A DNA stretch of 64,000 nucleotides, from assembly GCA_032871835.1 (NCBI GenBank), contig CM065303.1, positions 54,412,597-54,476,596 of the forward strand, given 5' to 3'. The stretch is from Dipteronia dyeriana (lineage: Eukaryota > Streptophyta > Magnoliopsida > Sapindales > Sapindaceae). This document shows positions 11,467 to 22,459 of the stretch, in pieces. The number at the start of each line of letters is the position of its first letter. Position 1 is the stretch's first letter. Made by a program: the position numbers and the translations under genes. The notes beneath the pieces are model-generated. The model saw only the letters and a program-made list of their open reading frames with translations, did not search any database and was not told the origin of the DNA.

Positions 11467-12236
11467 TGTAGGTCCTGAAGAGCAAAAATCTGAGTGATGC
11501 TTTCTATAAAATTGACACAACGGAAAAAATTAGGTTTTAAAATTTTATTTTCAGACCTTTATACATATACACGAATATAAATAAGGATTCAAGAATACCT
11601 TACTGATTTTCTCCTTCGTTTCTTTTCGATCTGTCACCACTAAGCCTTTCGAGCTATGACTGTGAGCTGGTAACTGTATGTGGGTACATCATGGATACCG
11701 GGAGTATAGGATGGAGGCTGTAGAGATGGAGAAGACAACTCATTGTCTTCTCACTAGGGTTCAACCAAGTAGAAGAAGAAAGAATTTTTTTTTTCTTTTT
11801 CTCTCCTTTTGCCGCACACTCTCTTTGTTTTTATTAGGTTATGTTATTTTGTTTCTTGATATTATATCTATATATATTATAAAGAGACTAGAGTTTTAGT
11901 TACCTAGTTAAGATCGAATTCTAAATCCTATATTAATATATTTTGTCACTAAGACTTGAACCATTGACCTCTTTAAAGGAAATAAAAAATAATCTCTATT
12001 ATTTTATTTCTTAGCTCTTGTCAAGGTTCGAAACTCCAATGTCCAGTTATTGTCAATTAAATAATCATATTTTTATAATTATTACTAATTTATTTGTTAA
12101 TTAAATAATCATGTTATTTAATTAAATCCCACAATATATCCAATTATCCAAGTCACTTTCGTAACATAATTAATTGGATCATCCACTTAACCGTGAACCT
12201 TGTTACTAGTAATCGTAAAGGGTTAGCAAGGGACCT
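11467..12236 (-). repeat. Element C 3' LTR, truncated
   Basis: Matches 14995-15211 plus 31232-31810, for example 'ggattcaagaatacctta', 'gagatggagaagacaactca' and 'acttgaacc-ttgacctct'. Homology stops at about 12236-12240, where gag-pro coding begins. The outer part (U3) present in the other LTR is missing. Confidence 0.85.
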
Positions 12237-13170
12237 TGTTACTATCCAAGGTGAAGAATCATTTTCAACAAAACAAGACTTAGTAACAAGTAAATCTAAT
12301 TTATCTTTTACGGTCGTCTTCTTTAAGATCTCCTCGAGGTACTTTGTCCAGTTTCTCTTCAAATGACCAATCTTGTCGCAATGTAAACACTTTCCTTATA
12401 CCTTGTCAGTCATGGTGCTCTTCTTCTTATTTTGGGTTGGCTTCTTCTTGGGCTTAGCCTTAGCCTTACCGTCAGACCTCTTCCTCTTCTTGGTTCCAGA
12501 AGAAGATGGTTCAACAAATTTACCCCACCAGTCTTACCTTTGTTGTCCTTTGTCATGGACTTAAAGGTTGTCAGCTCATTAAGCAACTTGTCAGATTGAA
12601 CATCAACTTGTTTATCCCGTAATTGCTTTTAAACTAATCCAAATACTTCAGAAGAGTTGTCAGTATCATGCTCACCTGGTTTACCTCGTCAATTGCCTCA
12701 CCATTGACCTCAGTCGTGTTCAAAAGAGACATCATGCCCAGGACATATTCCTGAACAGATGCCCCCTCTTTCATATGAACAAGCATTACAGAATGAACAA
12801 CTTCATGTCGCTTTTGCTCAGATGGTTGCCCAAACATGGCCTGTAATGACTTCATCATCTCAAATGTTATAGTCATTGTTTCATGCTTCGAAACAAGCAC
12901 ATCAGTCATGCTAGCCACAAGGTAAGTTAGAGCATTTTCATCAGCTGAGACCCATTTCTGGTGAGCCTTATGAGTATTTCGTGTTGCATTGGCTGCAGCT
13001 TGTAGAGGACATTCCTCTATAAGCAGAAGTGTCAAGTCTTTGGTGACCGAGATTGCATTAATATCGTTTTTCCATTTTGTAACGTTTTTCCCAATTAATT
13101 TCTCATTCGTAAGAATTTGAAGTGATGCAGAAGACATTGCTGAAATGAACATAATTAAAATTAAATTCAT
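12237..13170 (-). pseudogene. gag: Element C gag with start of protease
   Basis: The minus-strand frame 13170-12634 has the copia Gag core: EKLIGKNVTKWKNDINAI, HKAHQKWVSADENALTYLVA, KHETMTITFEMMKSLQAMFG (a hallmark of Angela/Tork Gag) and VHMKEGASVQEYVLGMM. The likely start is the internal Met at MSSASLQIL. Further on, in other frames, are a lysine-rich linker (about 12440-12500) and a zinc knuckle CLHCDKIGHLKRNW (about 12350) in which the final Cys is Trp. The last recognisable residues are the protease lead-in ENDSSPWIV (about 12255), after which the frame runs into LTR sequence. It is broken by stops and frameshifts and is not functional. Confidence 0.85.
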
Positions 13171-14977
13171 TCACTCATACATTCATATCACCTGTACAAA
13201 AATTCGGCATATAATTAAACATGATGTATGGACATTTTTAATGAACAAGAAAATATCCCTAAAATAGTTACTACCGCATGACAATCCAAAATACCACAAG
13301 TAAGTACTGCCTAAGGGTCGGTCAAGTACTTACATTTTGAATCAAGACATTCTCAATCAAATGATATACCAGAATGACTCATAATTCTAATATCATTTAA
13401 CCATCGTTTATTTTAGTCAGGATTTTAATTAACCATTTTAACTAAATCCTCGTAAATGTAACCCATCATTTCAGATCTCTCGAACTTAACTTGAGAATTG
13501 ATGCCTTAGGATTAGTCAATTCCAAAAGACATTCAGAAATCCTATCCATTAGGATGTCAACCTTAGTATTGATTCTCACGAAGACCTTCCTTAGGGAAAA
13601 CGAAAACAAAGTTGTCTCAACGCACTATTTGAATCTAACGGTGTTTAACCAATGATGGAGACTGTGGGATGTAATGTTATATATCCCTCTTCCATTCACT
13701 ACGTATGGAAAGGGTACCTAGATAAACATAGATTCAAAGGCTAAGAATAATCTAGATTTCTAGGTCATTATAATAATTTGCTAGAATCTTATTTTATTAA
13801 CAAATAAAAACTAATCAATTTTATAACAATTAAAAATCTAGTTTATTAATGAAATTGTAATCTATGTAAACTATTTTACTAAGACTAGAATTATCAAAAA
13901 TGTGATTTACCAAGTTCTTACTATTAAAACTAAAACACATTATGTGGTCCAATTATTATTAGGGCCTTAATCATATTAAACCTAATAATTAAACATGGAC
14001 CTAACTAATTTAACTTAATTAAACAGTTTAATAAAGTGATCAGTTATTAATGAGAATTACAGAGTTTTTACTCCTAAAAACTAATCTCATTTATTAATAG
14101 CCAATTATGTGAATATTTTATTGTAATCTCATTAAAAAAAGCACATAATAAAATTGGCTATTATGCATGTATGATATATTATAATGCAAGTGTAGCACTT
14201 CTAATCTATATGGCATGTATATGCATGGCAATGCTTTAATCATCTCATAAATAAAACATACATGAGTTGACCGAGTATGATAAGCTATCTACCTAAAAAA
14301 AATTCTAATTACGAAAAATAATCCAAGGCATTCCTTGGTCTTCTCGTAATCCTTAAATCTTTAAGTCCATCTTTTACATATTTTGGGCTTTCAACCAAGT
14401 CAACTTGATTAATATATTCTTCTTTTAATAAGTGATCCATCTCATACATTAAACCCTAAAGCCCAAGTGTTACCCTAACACTTATCAGTGGCCTAAGGTA
14501 TAAAAAAAAAAAAAAATTGGCCCATTCGTGCTTGTGAAAATGCAACCCTAGAGTGCGCAGCTACCGTTCACATGCATGGGTGCTTTCAACAATAGCTCAC
14601 GTGACCATCGCGTAGCTGCCAGCAATCAAATAAGAACGCACAGCAGCCTTGTGCGCAGCAGCAGCAGCCTTGTATGTGTAGCGCTCTTGCATGGCTACTG
14701 TTTCTTTTGCCTTCGTGTCTTCTCAAATCATCTTCTTCGTACAATATTACATTAATATATTATGGGAAAAAATGATTTACAAAGAATAATTTACAGCAAA
14801 AAATTACAACCCAAAAGCACAATCCTAAACTCATCTTACCATACAATTAATGATCAACCATGTTTATATAATAATGAAGAAATATAAACATCATACAACC
14901 CTAGATTGTGCATACACGTATCATAAATATCCAAAAGAAATAGAAATAATTAGATTATATTCATGTATATAGTAAAA
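13171..14977 (-). other. Element C leader, non-coding
   Basis: About 1.8 kb between the primer-binding site and gag, AT-rich and without a credible ORF on either strand. Long leaders occur in this copia lineage. Confidence 0.6.
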
Positions 14978-14994
14978 TTGGCTCTGATACCAAT
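14978..14994 (-). other. Element C primer-binding site
   Basis: Minus-strand TTGGTATCAGAGCC next to the 5' LTR end. This is the tRNA-iMet-type site used by most plant copia elements, and it fixes the element's direction. Confidence 0.9.
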
Positions 14995-15211
14995 TGTAGG
15001 TTCCGAAGATCAAACATCAAAGTTGTGATGTTTATAAAATCGACATAGCAGAAAAATTTAGGTTTTAAAATTTTGTTTTTGGATTTCTAAGCATATACAT
15101 GAATATAAATAAGGATTCAAGAATACCTTATTGATTTTCTCATTCGTTTCTTTTCGATCCATCACCACTAAGCCTTTAGAGTTATGACCAGTGAACTGGT
15201 AACAATATATG
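14995..15211 (-). repeat. Element C 5' LTR, inner part
   Basis: Starts TGTAGGTTCCGAAG as in the left copy and runs to 15211, where element A is inserted (15207-15211 ATATG is one copy of its target duplication). The LTR resumes at 31232. Confidence 0.9.
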
Positions 15212-16060
15212 TGTTAGGTTTGTGAGTTTTGTTGGCATTATTCTATATCAAAACAACATTTACTTTTTATTGTTTAGTTGTCTAGGATTCATGATGATTC
15301 AAGCTTCAAAGAAGAAATGACAACCATTCAAGCAAGTTCAAGTCTTCAAAGGGAAAAGTGCTTCATGTTTCTACAAATGTATATTAAGACCTTTCATTTC
15401 TCTTTCAAGGCTTAGGCACACACACATATCATACATTTGTGTCCCTGCATTATTGTGCACCATTTATAACATATTCACACACTTGAAGATGAATGCTCAT
15501 GCATTGGTATGAAAATAACATGTTTTGGAAAATGCATGATTAGAGACTATCTCTATGTAGTTGACATTCTAGTGTGGATTGTGTTTGTATGTGTATATGT
15601 TTGTATAACATGGACATTGAACTTGATTTTAGTCTTAAAACATTCTTGATTAAGTTTCGGTCATTTTGGTTACTCATACAATTGATTTCAAGTTCCGAGT
15701 CAAAAGTTATGATAATTTCCAGTCATGTTACGTATATTGTCTTCGTCTTTGCATATCAAGTTGAATTCTTATTTTTTGAGTTGAGTATCTTATATGTCTA
15801 TGTCTGTGAAAGATTTATGGTTTGTAATCCACAAACGGATTCAAATTCCGAGTTTGGTAGCCAAAGAACGACCGATGAACATGAGAGAAGTGCAAGGGAG
15901 GTGCACCATGGCCAATGGCCATCATATGGTGCAAGCACGAAATGGCACGTGGCCATCTCGGCCACAACTCCTTGCTACCCCGAGATGCCCATGCCCCATC
16001 TCGGGGAAGCATTCTCAAAGGGGGTAGTTTGGTCCTTTCATGCTCTTTTGTTCCCTCTTC

Positions 16061-16070
16061 TTTATATATC
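16061..16070 (+). promoter_or_regulatory. Putative TATA box of LTR A
   Basis: TTTATATATC about 60 bp downstream of the CG-rich palindrome, in a CT-rich context; the same string occurs in the 3' LTR at about 29324. It would place the transcript start near 16095, leaving about 1.8 kb of leader before the primer-binding site. Confidence 0.5.
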
Positions 16071-17111
16071 TCTTCTCTCTCTCATTTGAATCTAAGGAAG
16101 AAGAAAATGTAGTTTAGAAAATTTCCAGAATTTTCTCTCAACTTTGAATCACCATATCTCTCTCATCTCTTATCTGATTTGAGTGATTCAAGTTAGAGAA
16201 GTTTTATATTGAAGTCCTTTATCATCTCCAAGCAACCTTGAAGTCATTTGTTCAATTTTTTTGGTTGATAGTAACATTTTCGTGACTGTACTCAAAATTG
16301 ACAAGGTATTGGTTTATCTTTTGATTTCCTTGATTCTAATGTTCAAATACTTTGGGTCTTCTTCCGACTTGTGTGTATTTGACTTGAACATATGTTGATG
16401 AGTGATTGATCTTCAATTAAATACTAGTTGTGCTTAATTAGAAACTTGATTGTGAGTTAGGTTTCAATCAAACCTATGTTTTCACATGATTGTTATTTGT
16501 ATTGTGCTAGCATCTTATCTAGGACTATTTATGCTTTGATTGACTTTATTTTCATGATTAATAGTCTTATCATGTGATAGAACTCATTTGTTGAATAGAT
16601 CTAGGATTAGCACAAATGATTTTATATTTAGAGTCTATTAGAGTTTAATTGACTATTTTGTGAATATATGCTCTAAATGATTGCTAGAGATTTGATTGAT
16701 CATATCTTATGTTTCTAGCATTTTTGTGTTAGTACTAAAGTCTTGAATATGTAATTCATGAACATGTTTATTTCAAGCTTCAGTAACATGAATAAAATCT
16801 AGGGTTAAAGTGTATGTTTCAAAATTTGGCATGCTCTGGATTTTTATTCATGCATAAGATCTAGACAATCTTGTTTTGTGAATTTTATTGTCTATGTCTA
16901 TATCTTCATGGAGTGTACCTAATCCATATATTTCATATGGTCATGCATCATCTTGTGTGGTGTCACTTTTGGATTATAAACTAGAAAATATACTTTGTGT
17001 GCTCATTGATTAATTCTAATTTCCATAGAATTTGTTGAGCATCTTATTCTATGTTACGTGATTGTTTGCGTTTTGCATTCATGATCACTTAGATGCCTTG
17101 TGAGAAGGAAG

Positions 17112-17320
17112 TCTTGACAATAGGTGTGAGACCTATGTTGTTGAGCATGGAAGTCTTGGCAAGAGGTGGGAGACCTCGGATTGTCAAGCAAAGAAGTCTT
17201 GCCTAGGGTCGTGAGGATCCGGAAGGGTGAGCAAAGAAGTCTTGCCTAGGGTCGTGAGGGTTTGGAAGGGTGAACGAGGAAATCTTAACAAGAGGTGTGA
17301 GGACTCGGATTGTTGAGCAA
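17112..17320 (+). repeat. Hairpin array of LTR A, 5' copy (5 units)
   Basis: Outer arms include CTTGACAA/TTGTTGAG and CTTGGCAA/TTGTCAAG; inner arms TAGGT/ACCTA, GAGGT/ACCTC and GGGTC/GATCC. It lies about 1 kb downstream of the TATA-like box, so it should be in the RNA leader. Confidence 0.85.
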
Positions 17321-17936
17321 GAAGGCGACATTTTCATGAGTAGGATAGGAGGGTAGTTTCTAGGTGAAGGGGTCACTTGAGAGATTGTACTTTTCTTATC
17401 TACCAGTGAATTTTGTTTACCAGGGGATTTTGTTTACTAGTGGTTGCTAACTCGTGGATGTTTTCTCTTTGGAGGTTTACCACGTTATATCTTGTGTCAA
17501 CCTTTCTCTATCCCTATCTCTCTTATATTGGTAATTGTTATTTGAATAATGTGGATAGAACTTTATATGTAAGTTGACTTCCTCACACAATATTGTTTGT
17601 ATATGTTAGATAACTTTGTATCTTGTGATATTCCATTTAAGTTGTAAAGTACCACATTGTAATTCTCTAAGTTCAACTTATGGAATTTTGTTCTACATTG
17701 AATATATTTGTTCATAAGATACATTGATTCTTGTTGTATATTTTGTAGACTAAGAGTGGAGATTTGAGCATACTTGAATATATTGCTTTATCATAACAAT
17801 CATGTTGAATGTTAATTTGTATGCTTAACAAGGTTTTGTCACTAGTCTCGAAAGATTTGTTAAAAGTGAGAGACAACCTATTCACCCCCCCCCCCCTTCT
17901 AGGTTGTTTAGTATAACCTTGTACATATTATTTCAA

Positions 17937-17955
17937 TTCGTATCAAAGCGGGTCA
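17937..17955 (+). other. Element A primer-binding site, degenerate
   Basis: TTCGTATCAAAGCGGGTC next to the LTR end; element G has TTGGTATCAGAGCGGGTC at the same place. Confidence 0.85.
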
Positions 17956-18119
17956 CTTAAAGTAGTTAGTGTGATTCGGGATCTACAAGGTTATTTACTA
18001 ACCATGGATATCAACTTTTAGTCTACAATTGTTTATTTTTTGTTTCCTCCTTTGTTGGTTGTGAAAAAGGTTCTTCTTGTTTTATATTTCATTTGTCTAC
18101 TAATAATTTTGTTGTTAAG

Positions 18120-18722
18120 CATGAAAAGAATGTTTGTGACAAAAACAAAGATGAAGAAGCTTTTCCGGAGGATATCGATCTAGACATGATTACTTGTCTT
18201 TGTAACTCAATGAAGAGAATTGCATGTCAAAGACCATCGACTTCTACTTGATGGCAAGAGTTCAAACTCTTGACAAGGAAAGAGATGAAGCGTTAAAGGA
18301 AGTTAAAGTGAAGAATGAAGTGATCAAATGTCCAGAAAAGAAGATGGTTGAAGAGGCTCGTATGTTAGATAGATTAACAAATGATTTTGCTAACAATTTA
18401 CTTTTATTTCTTGAAGGTAATGATCAAAGGCAAGAGAGAGGAGTTGGCAATCATGATGGCCAAAGAGTTTGGTAATCTTTATGGAGATTCAAGTGACTTA
18501 AGCATTGTAGATGAGCAAGTGGAGTCTCCTACAACTAAAGGCAAGTCACTAAGGAACAAGAGAATTTCAAAGGCCAAGTCTTACAAGGTCAAGTGCAAAA
18601 TCAAGGAAATTAAGGAGTCTTCACCATCGGTACACTCTTACCTAAATAGTAACATCTTGAAATTTATTCCGGTTTGTTATTTTTGCTATATTGCCGTGAG
18701 TACATTAGATGATGCAAACTAG
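18120..18722 (+). pseudogene. Element A gag, C-terminal part
   Basis: Two overlapping frames give a heptad-rich coiled coil (VQTLDKERDEALKEVKVKNE, about 18260) and then a Ser/Lys-rich linker and FIPVCYFC (about 18660), the beginning of the second zinc knuckle of Sirevirus Gag. The remaining knuckle residues are lost after a frame change. The N-terminal Gag domain and first knuckle seen in elements B and H are missing here and in element G. Confidence 0.75.
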
Positions 18723-18747
18723 GGAATGTGATGCATGCTAATGAGAT

Positions 18748-19120
18748 GTGAAAATCTTCTATAAATGGTTCTTGCATGATAACACTTTGAATTTTATGTG
18801 TGATAATGATAATCGTGTGAAGAAAATAATAGAGAAGATTTGGGTGAAAATGACTGTTTCACATGATCATATGTATAGTCTTGATGATATCTTTGTTGAT
18901 GGCAATAATAATGTGTTTTACATGAGTAATATCTTTATAGAGAAGATAGTTGATGATTTATCTTCTAGATATATTTTTGCCATGAGAAATGATCATGATT
19001 TTTGTGTGAAATTTCACCCAAGAACAATGGTTCAAGGGTGAGTGCTTTTACCTTTATTGTAAGTAGCACATGTGAGTTAGCTTTAAGGCTAAGTGTCAAG
19101 TGTGTTGAGAATTCTATCTA
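18748..19120 (+). pseudogene. Conserved domain after Gag, element A
   Basis: The frame 18748-19041 contains NVFYMSNIFIEKIVDDLSSR and continues after a frame change to match 37829-38203 in element G. The motif order (ILV..I.GL.S... then a VCVG/FCVK stretch) is also seen in element H at 50065-50319. I do not recognise the domain; it follows the second zinc knuckle in all three elements. Confidence 0.6.
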
Positions 19121-19438
19121 GTTAGCTTGGAATACTCCACGTCTAGACACAAACTTAGCTATCTCACTTAACTTTGTTTTTATAGTCAAAATCCATTGAT
19201 TAACTTTTGAGAAGTTACTCTTATAAAATCTATTTGGTGATTATCTTGTTAAGACTTTTGGAGAAAGTCATTTCTACGCTTGCATTGCATCATATAGCAT
19301 GTCATATTAGAAAACTAGTGTAGCATTCATATGGTCCTTGTTGACATTTGCTCTCTAAAGTTCTTTTAGTGATGTGTCGACAATGATCCTACTCATGATG
19401 CTTGAAATGCTTGCTTGAATGATGAGTGACATACTTTT

Positions 19439-20430
19439 TGAAAATATGAGCTTTATATTCTTTGAAAACTACTTATTAGAGAAGTAATGATCTTGAATAA
19501 GTCTTTACTTATTGATCTTAGATCATGTGCTTATGAGCCATAAAAACTTGATTTTCAAAAATTGCACTTTGCTTCACTTATATGTTTAAGTTTGAGTAGT
19601 TGAGTTTGAAAATGTGTAGATTATGGATGCATCTAAAAGTTTATTGCTTAGTACATGATAGATGACCTATGGTTAGTATCCATTTTGCTTCGACAACTAC
19701 ATAGAACTCAATGAGCACCTTCATGGAAAAGGCTACACACATTGGTTGTGAAGCCGCCCAATGTAGGAAAGGGCTATACCATTGTGAAGAGTGAAAGCCG
19801 TCATGAATAATTTATGTTTATGTACGTAAAATCAAAGAAGTGTTGAAATAGAATCAATAAAAGAAAATTCTTTGATTCAAAGCCTAAAAAGAAACGGAGG
19901 AAGACTTAAAATGGAGTATAGTTGAAAATTGTGATTGCTCGGGTTGAAAAACAGAAATGGGATGACGAGCCACATGCACACACAAATTCATATGTTGAAA
20001 TCTATTCTCTTTAAATCAAAAATTCGGATTATAATCGGTTCGACCTTGATTGGAAAAGCTTTAGATGGATAGGTGTTGAAGTGGTTTGCATGTTGATATC
20101 ACAATCACTCCTTTTATATATACTTGAAGCAAAATTCACACACACACTTTTGCTTATAGAGTATTTTGATATTCTAGCAATTTTTAGAAGAATTATGAGA
20201 GAAACTGAAAATCCTGGTGTACCTCTTATAGTTTGTGGAGCTTATTTTGTTGGATTTCTTTAAAATTGCTTGAATGTGTGATTGTTCGGATTTATTGTGA
20301 ACATCATTCTATCTTGATCTTAGATAGAGCACTTAACAAGGGGGAGCATAGTATGCTAGACTTTGTTCTCTTTTATGATTTGTTCACATCTTTCAAGTTG
20401 ATATTTGTTGGCATATTCATTGTTTGATAT
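19439..20430 (+). other. Conserved non-coding internal region, element A
   Basis: Blocks here recur in element H (minus strand, about 48600-49580): 'ttagagaagtaatgatcttg', 'tcttagatcatgtgcttatg', 'aactcaatgagcaccttcat', 'gaaagccgtcatgaa', 'aacagaaatgggatgacgag' and 'aagggggagcat...tatgctagac'. No frame is kept open in both copies. Element G has lost this segment. Confidence 0.75.
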
Positions 20431-20559
20431 AATGAATCTTGTAGATGTTATTTCATATTTCTTGATTTGCATGATGATTCTTTGTATTACCATATGCCTT
20501 TGTATTGTTCATCACAAATAATGCATGAAACATTTTCTAATAATTGTATGATTGTATTT

Positions 20560-20960
20560 ACAGGCAACTTCTCCTTATTTGGGGTTGTATAGTAGTTGAG
20601 ATTGCAATCAATTCCTTCATTCTTGAAATTGAAATGAGAATAGTTGTAATGAATTCTTCTTTGTTTTGGGGTCCATAGTAATTGTAATTGTAATTAATTC
20701 TATTGATTGTAGTTACAGTGAATTCCTCTTTATTTGGGGTCGATAGTAATTGTAGTTGTAATCAATCCAATTTGTTATAGTTACAGAAAATTCCTCCATG
20801 CATAGGGTGATAGTAATTGTAGTTTTAGTCAATTTAATTGATTGCAATTGCAGAAAATTCCTCCTTACTTTGAATGATAGTAGTTGTGGTTGTAATCAAA
20901 TCTTTTCTTGTTTGAGGTTGATATGATTGTCGTTGATACCAATTCCTTTATATTTGGGGT
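20560..20960 (+). repeat. Degenerate tandem repeats of about 70 bp
   Basis: Five to six copies of a unit with 'attcctctttatttggggt', 'atagtaattgtagttgtaat' and 'caattgattgtagttacag'. It lies between the conserved non-coding region and the polypurine repeats. The last unit is also present in element G (about 38420-38545). Confidence 0.8.
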
Positions 20961-21267
20961 TAACATCATTGTTAATGCAATTGTTGAACTTGGTAGAAAT
21001 GACCTATATGCTTAAGAGTAAATTTTATGCATTTGTGATTCACTATACCTTGATGAGTTTGTTGTGGTGTATAGATTTGAATAACCTTTGATAGGTTAAC
21101 TTGGAAAAGCAAACTAGAATCAAGGGAGAAGATATGGGAGCTAGATGCTTGAAATAAATCAATTCTTCAAGTAAGGCATCCATCTCCGAACATTATATGA
21201 GATCACCAATTGTTTCACTATTTGATCTCAATATATCATTTTTTTTTCTTTGGCATAATTTTATGTC

Positions 21268-21716
21268 AAAAAGGGGGAGAAATATGATATTGTCTTAGCA
21301 TATCTTCTTTGAATATTTGTCAAGTATTGAACTTCTTATGGCATGTAATATTGTGATTTCATTTGGTTAAGAATGTATTTGAGATAACATGAATTAAGGG
21401 GGAGATACTTGATTCATTTTTGACATAAGAATGTCTTTGAGATAGAATGTATTAAGGGGGAGATACATGATTCATTTTGGATTTAAATGTTTAATTCTTG
21501 CCATATGTGTCTTTCTCTTGGATATGCTTTGTGCTTTAAGTTGATTTTAGGTGGCTACAAGAGAATATCAAGAAGAAGTTCAAGACTTGTTGAAGATTAG
21601 TCTTAAGGAACTAACTCATTGTAATGTGAGGGTATGATTTTGTGACCAATCTTCATTTTGTATGTTTTAGTATTTTGTATAGGTGTTTTGACATAGAATT
21701 TGTCAAAAGGGTAGAT
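21268..21716 (+). other. Multiple polypurine tracts before 3' LTR A
   Basis: AAAAAGGGGGAGAAATATG (21268), ATTAAGGGGGAGATAC (21393 and 21451) and the terminal AAAAGGGTAGATT abutting the LTR. A further AACAAGGGGGAGCAT lies at about 20337. Repeated polypurine motifs upstream of the 3' LTR are a described feature of Sireviruses. Confidence 0.8.
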
Positions 21717-22459
21717 TGTTAGGTTTGTGAGTTTTGTTGGAATTATTCTATATCAAAACAACATTTACTTTGTATTGTTTAGTTGTCCAGGATTCATGAT
21801 GATTCAAGCTTCAAAGAAGAAATGACAACTATTCAAGCAAGTTCAAGTCTTCAAAGGGAAAAGTGCTTCATGTTTCTACAAAGGTATATTAAGACCTTTC
21901 TTTTCTCTTTAAAGGCTTAGGCACACACACATATATCATACATGTGTGTCCCTGCATTGTTATGCACCATTTATAACACATTCATACACTTGAAGATGAA
22001 TGCTCATGCATTGGTATGAAACTAACATGTTTTGGAAAATGCATGATTGGAGACTATCTCTATGTAGTTTGCATTCTAGTGTGGATTATGTTTGCATGTG
22101 TATATATTTGTATAACATGGATATTGAACTTGATTTTAGTCTTAAAACATTCTTGATTGAGTTTCGGTCATTTCAGTTATGATACTTTACAGTCATGTTG
22201 CGTACATTGTCTTCGTCTTTGCATATCGAGTTGAATTCTTATTTTTTGGGTTGAGTATCTTATATGTCTATGTCTGTGAGAGAGTTATGGTTTGTAATCC
22301 ATAAACGGATTTGAATTTCTAGTTCAGAGGCCAAAGAACGGTCGAAGAACGTGAGAGGAATGCAAGGGAGGTGTACCAAGGCCAAAGGCCATCAAATGGT
22401 GCAAGCCCAAGCCCGAGATGGCGCGTGGCCACCTCGGTCATAACTCCTTGCTGCCCTGA
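21717..22459 (+). repeat. Element A 3' LTR, first part
   Basis: TGTTAGGTTTGTGAG start, matching 15212 onward up to the CG-rich palindrome, where element B is inserted after CCTGA (22455-22459). Confidence 0.9.

Larger units (their letters stand above)
15212..17935 (+). repeat. Element A 5' LTR
   Basis: Begins TGTTAGGTTTGTGAG and ends ATATTATTTCA; 2724 bp. It contains the CG-rich palindrome CCCCGAGATG/CATCTCGGGG (about 15974-16002), the TATA-like TTTATATATC (16061-16070), the hairpin array (17112-17320) and the end palindrome AACCTA...TAGGTT with an expanded C run (about 17877-17905). Long ORFs here (for example 15574-16089) are chance frames. Confidence 0.9.

Noticed and set aside
14978..14994. 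tRNA-like match (TGGTATCAGAGC) as a possible tRNA gene
   Set aside because: It is complementary to a tRNA 3' end and sits at an LTR boundary, so it is a primer-binding site; no cloverleaf follows.
15574..16089. 171-residue frame in the LTR of A (also 34502-34960 and 39633-40115)
   Set aside because: It lies across the U3 palindrome and TATA region of an LTR, is not kept open in all copies and has no known domain.
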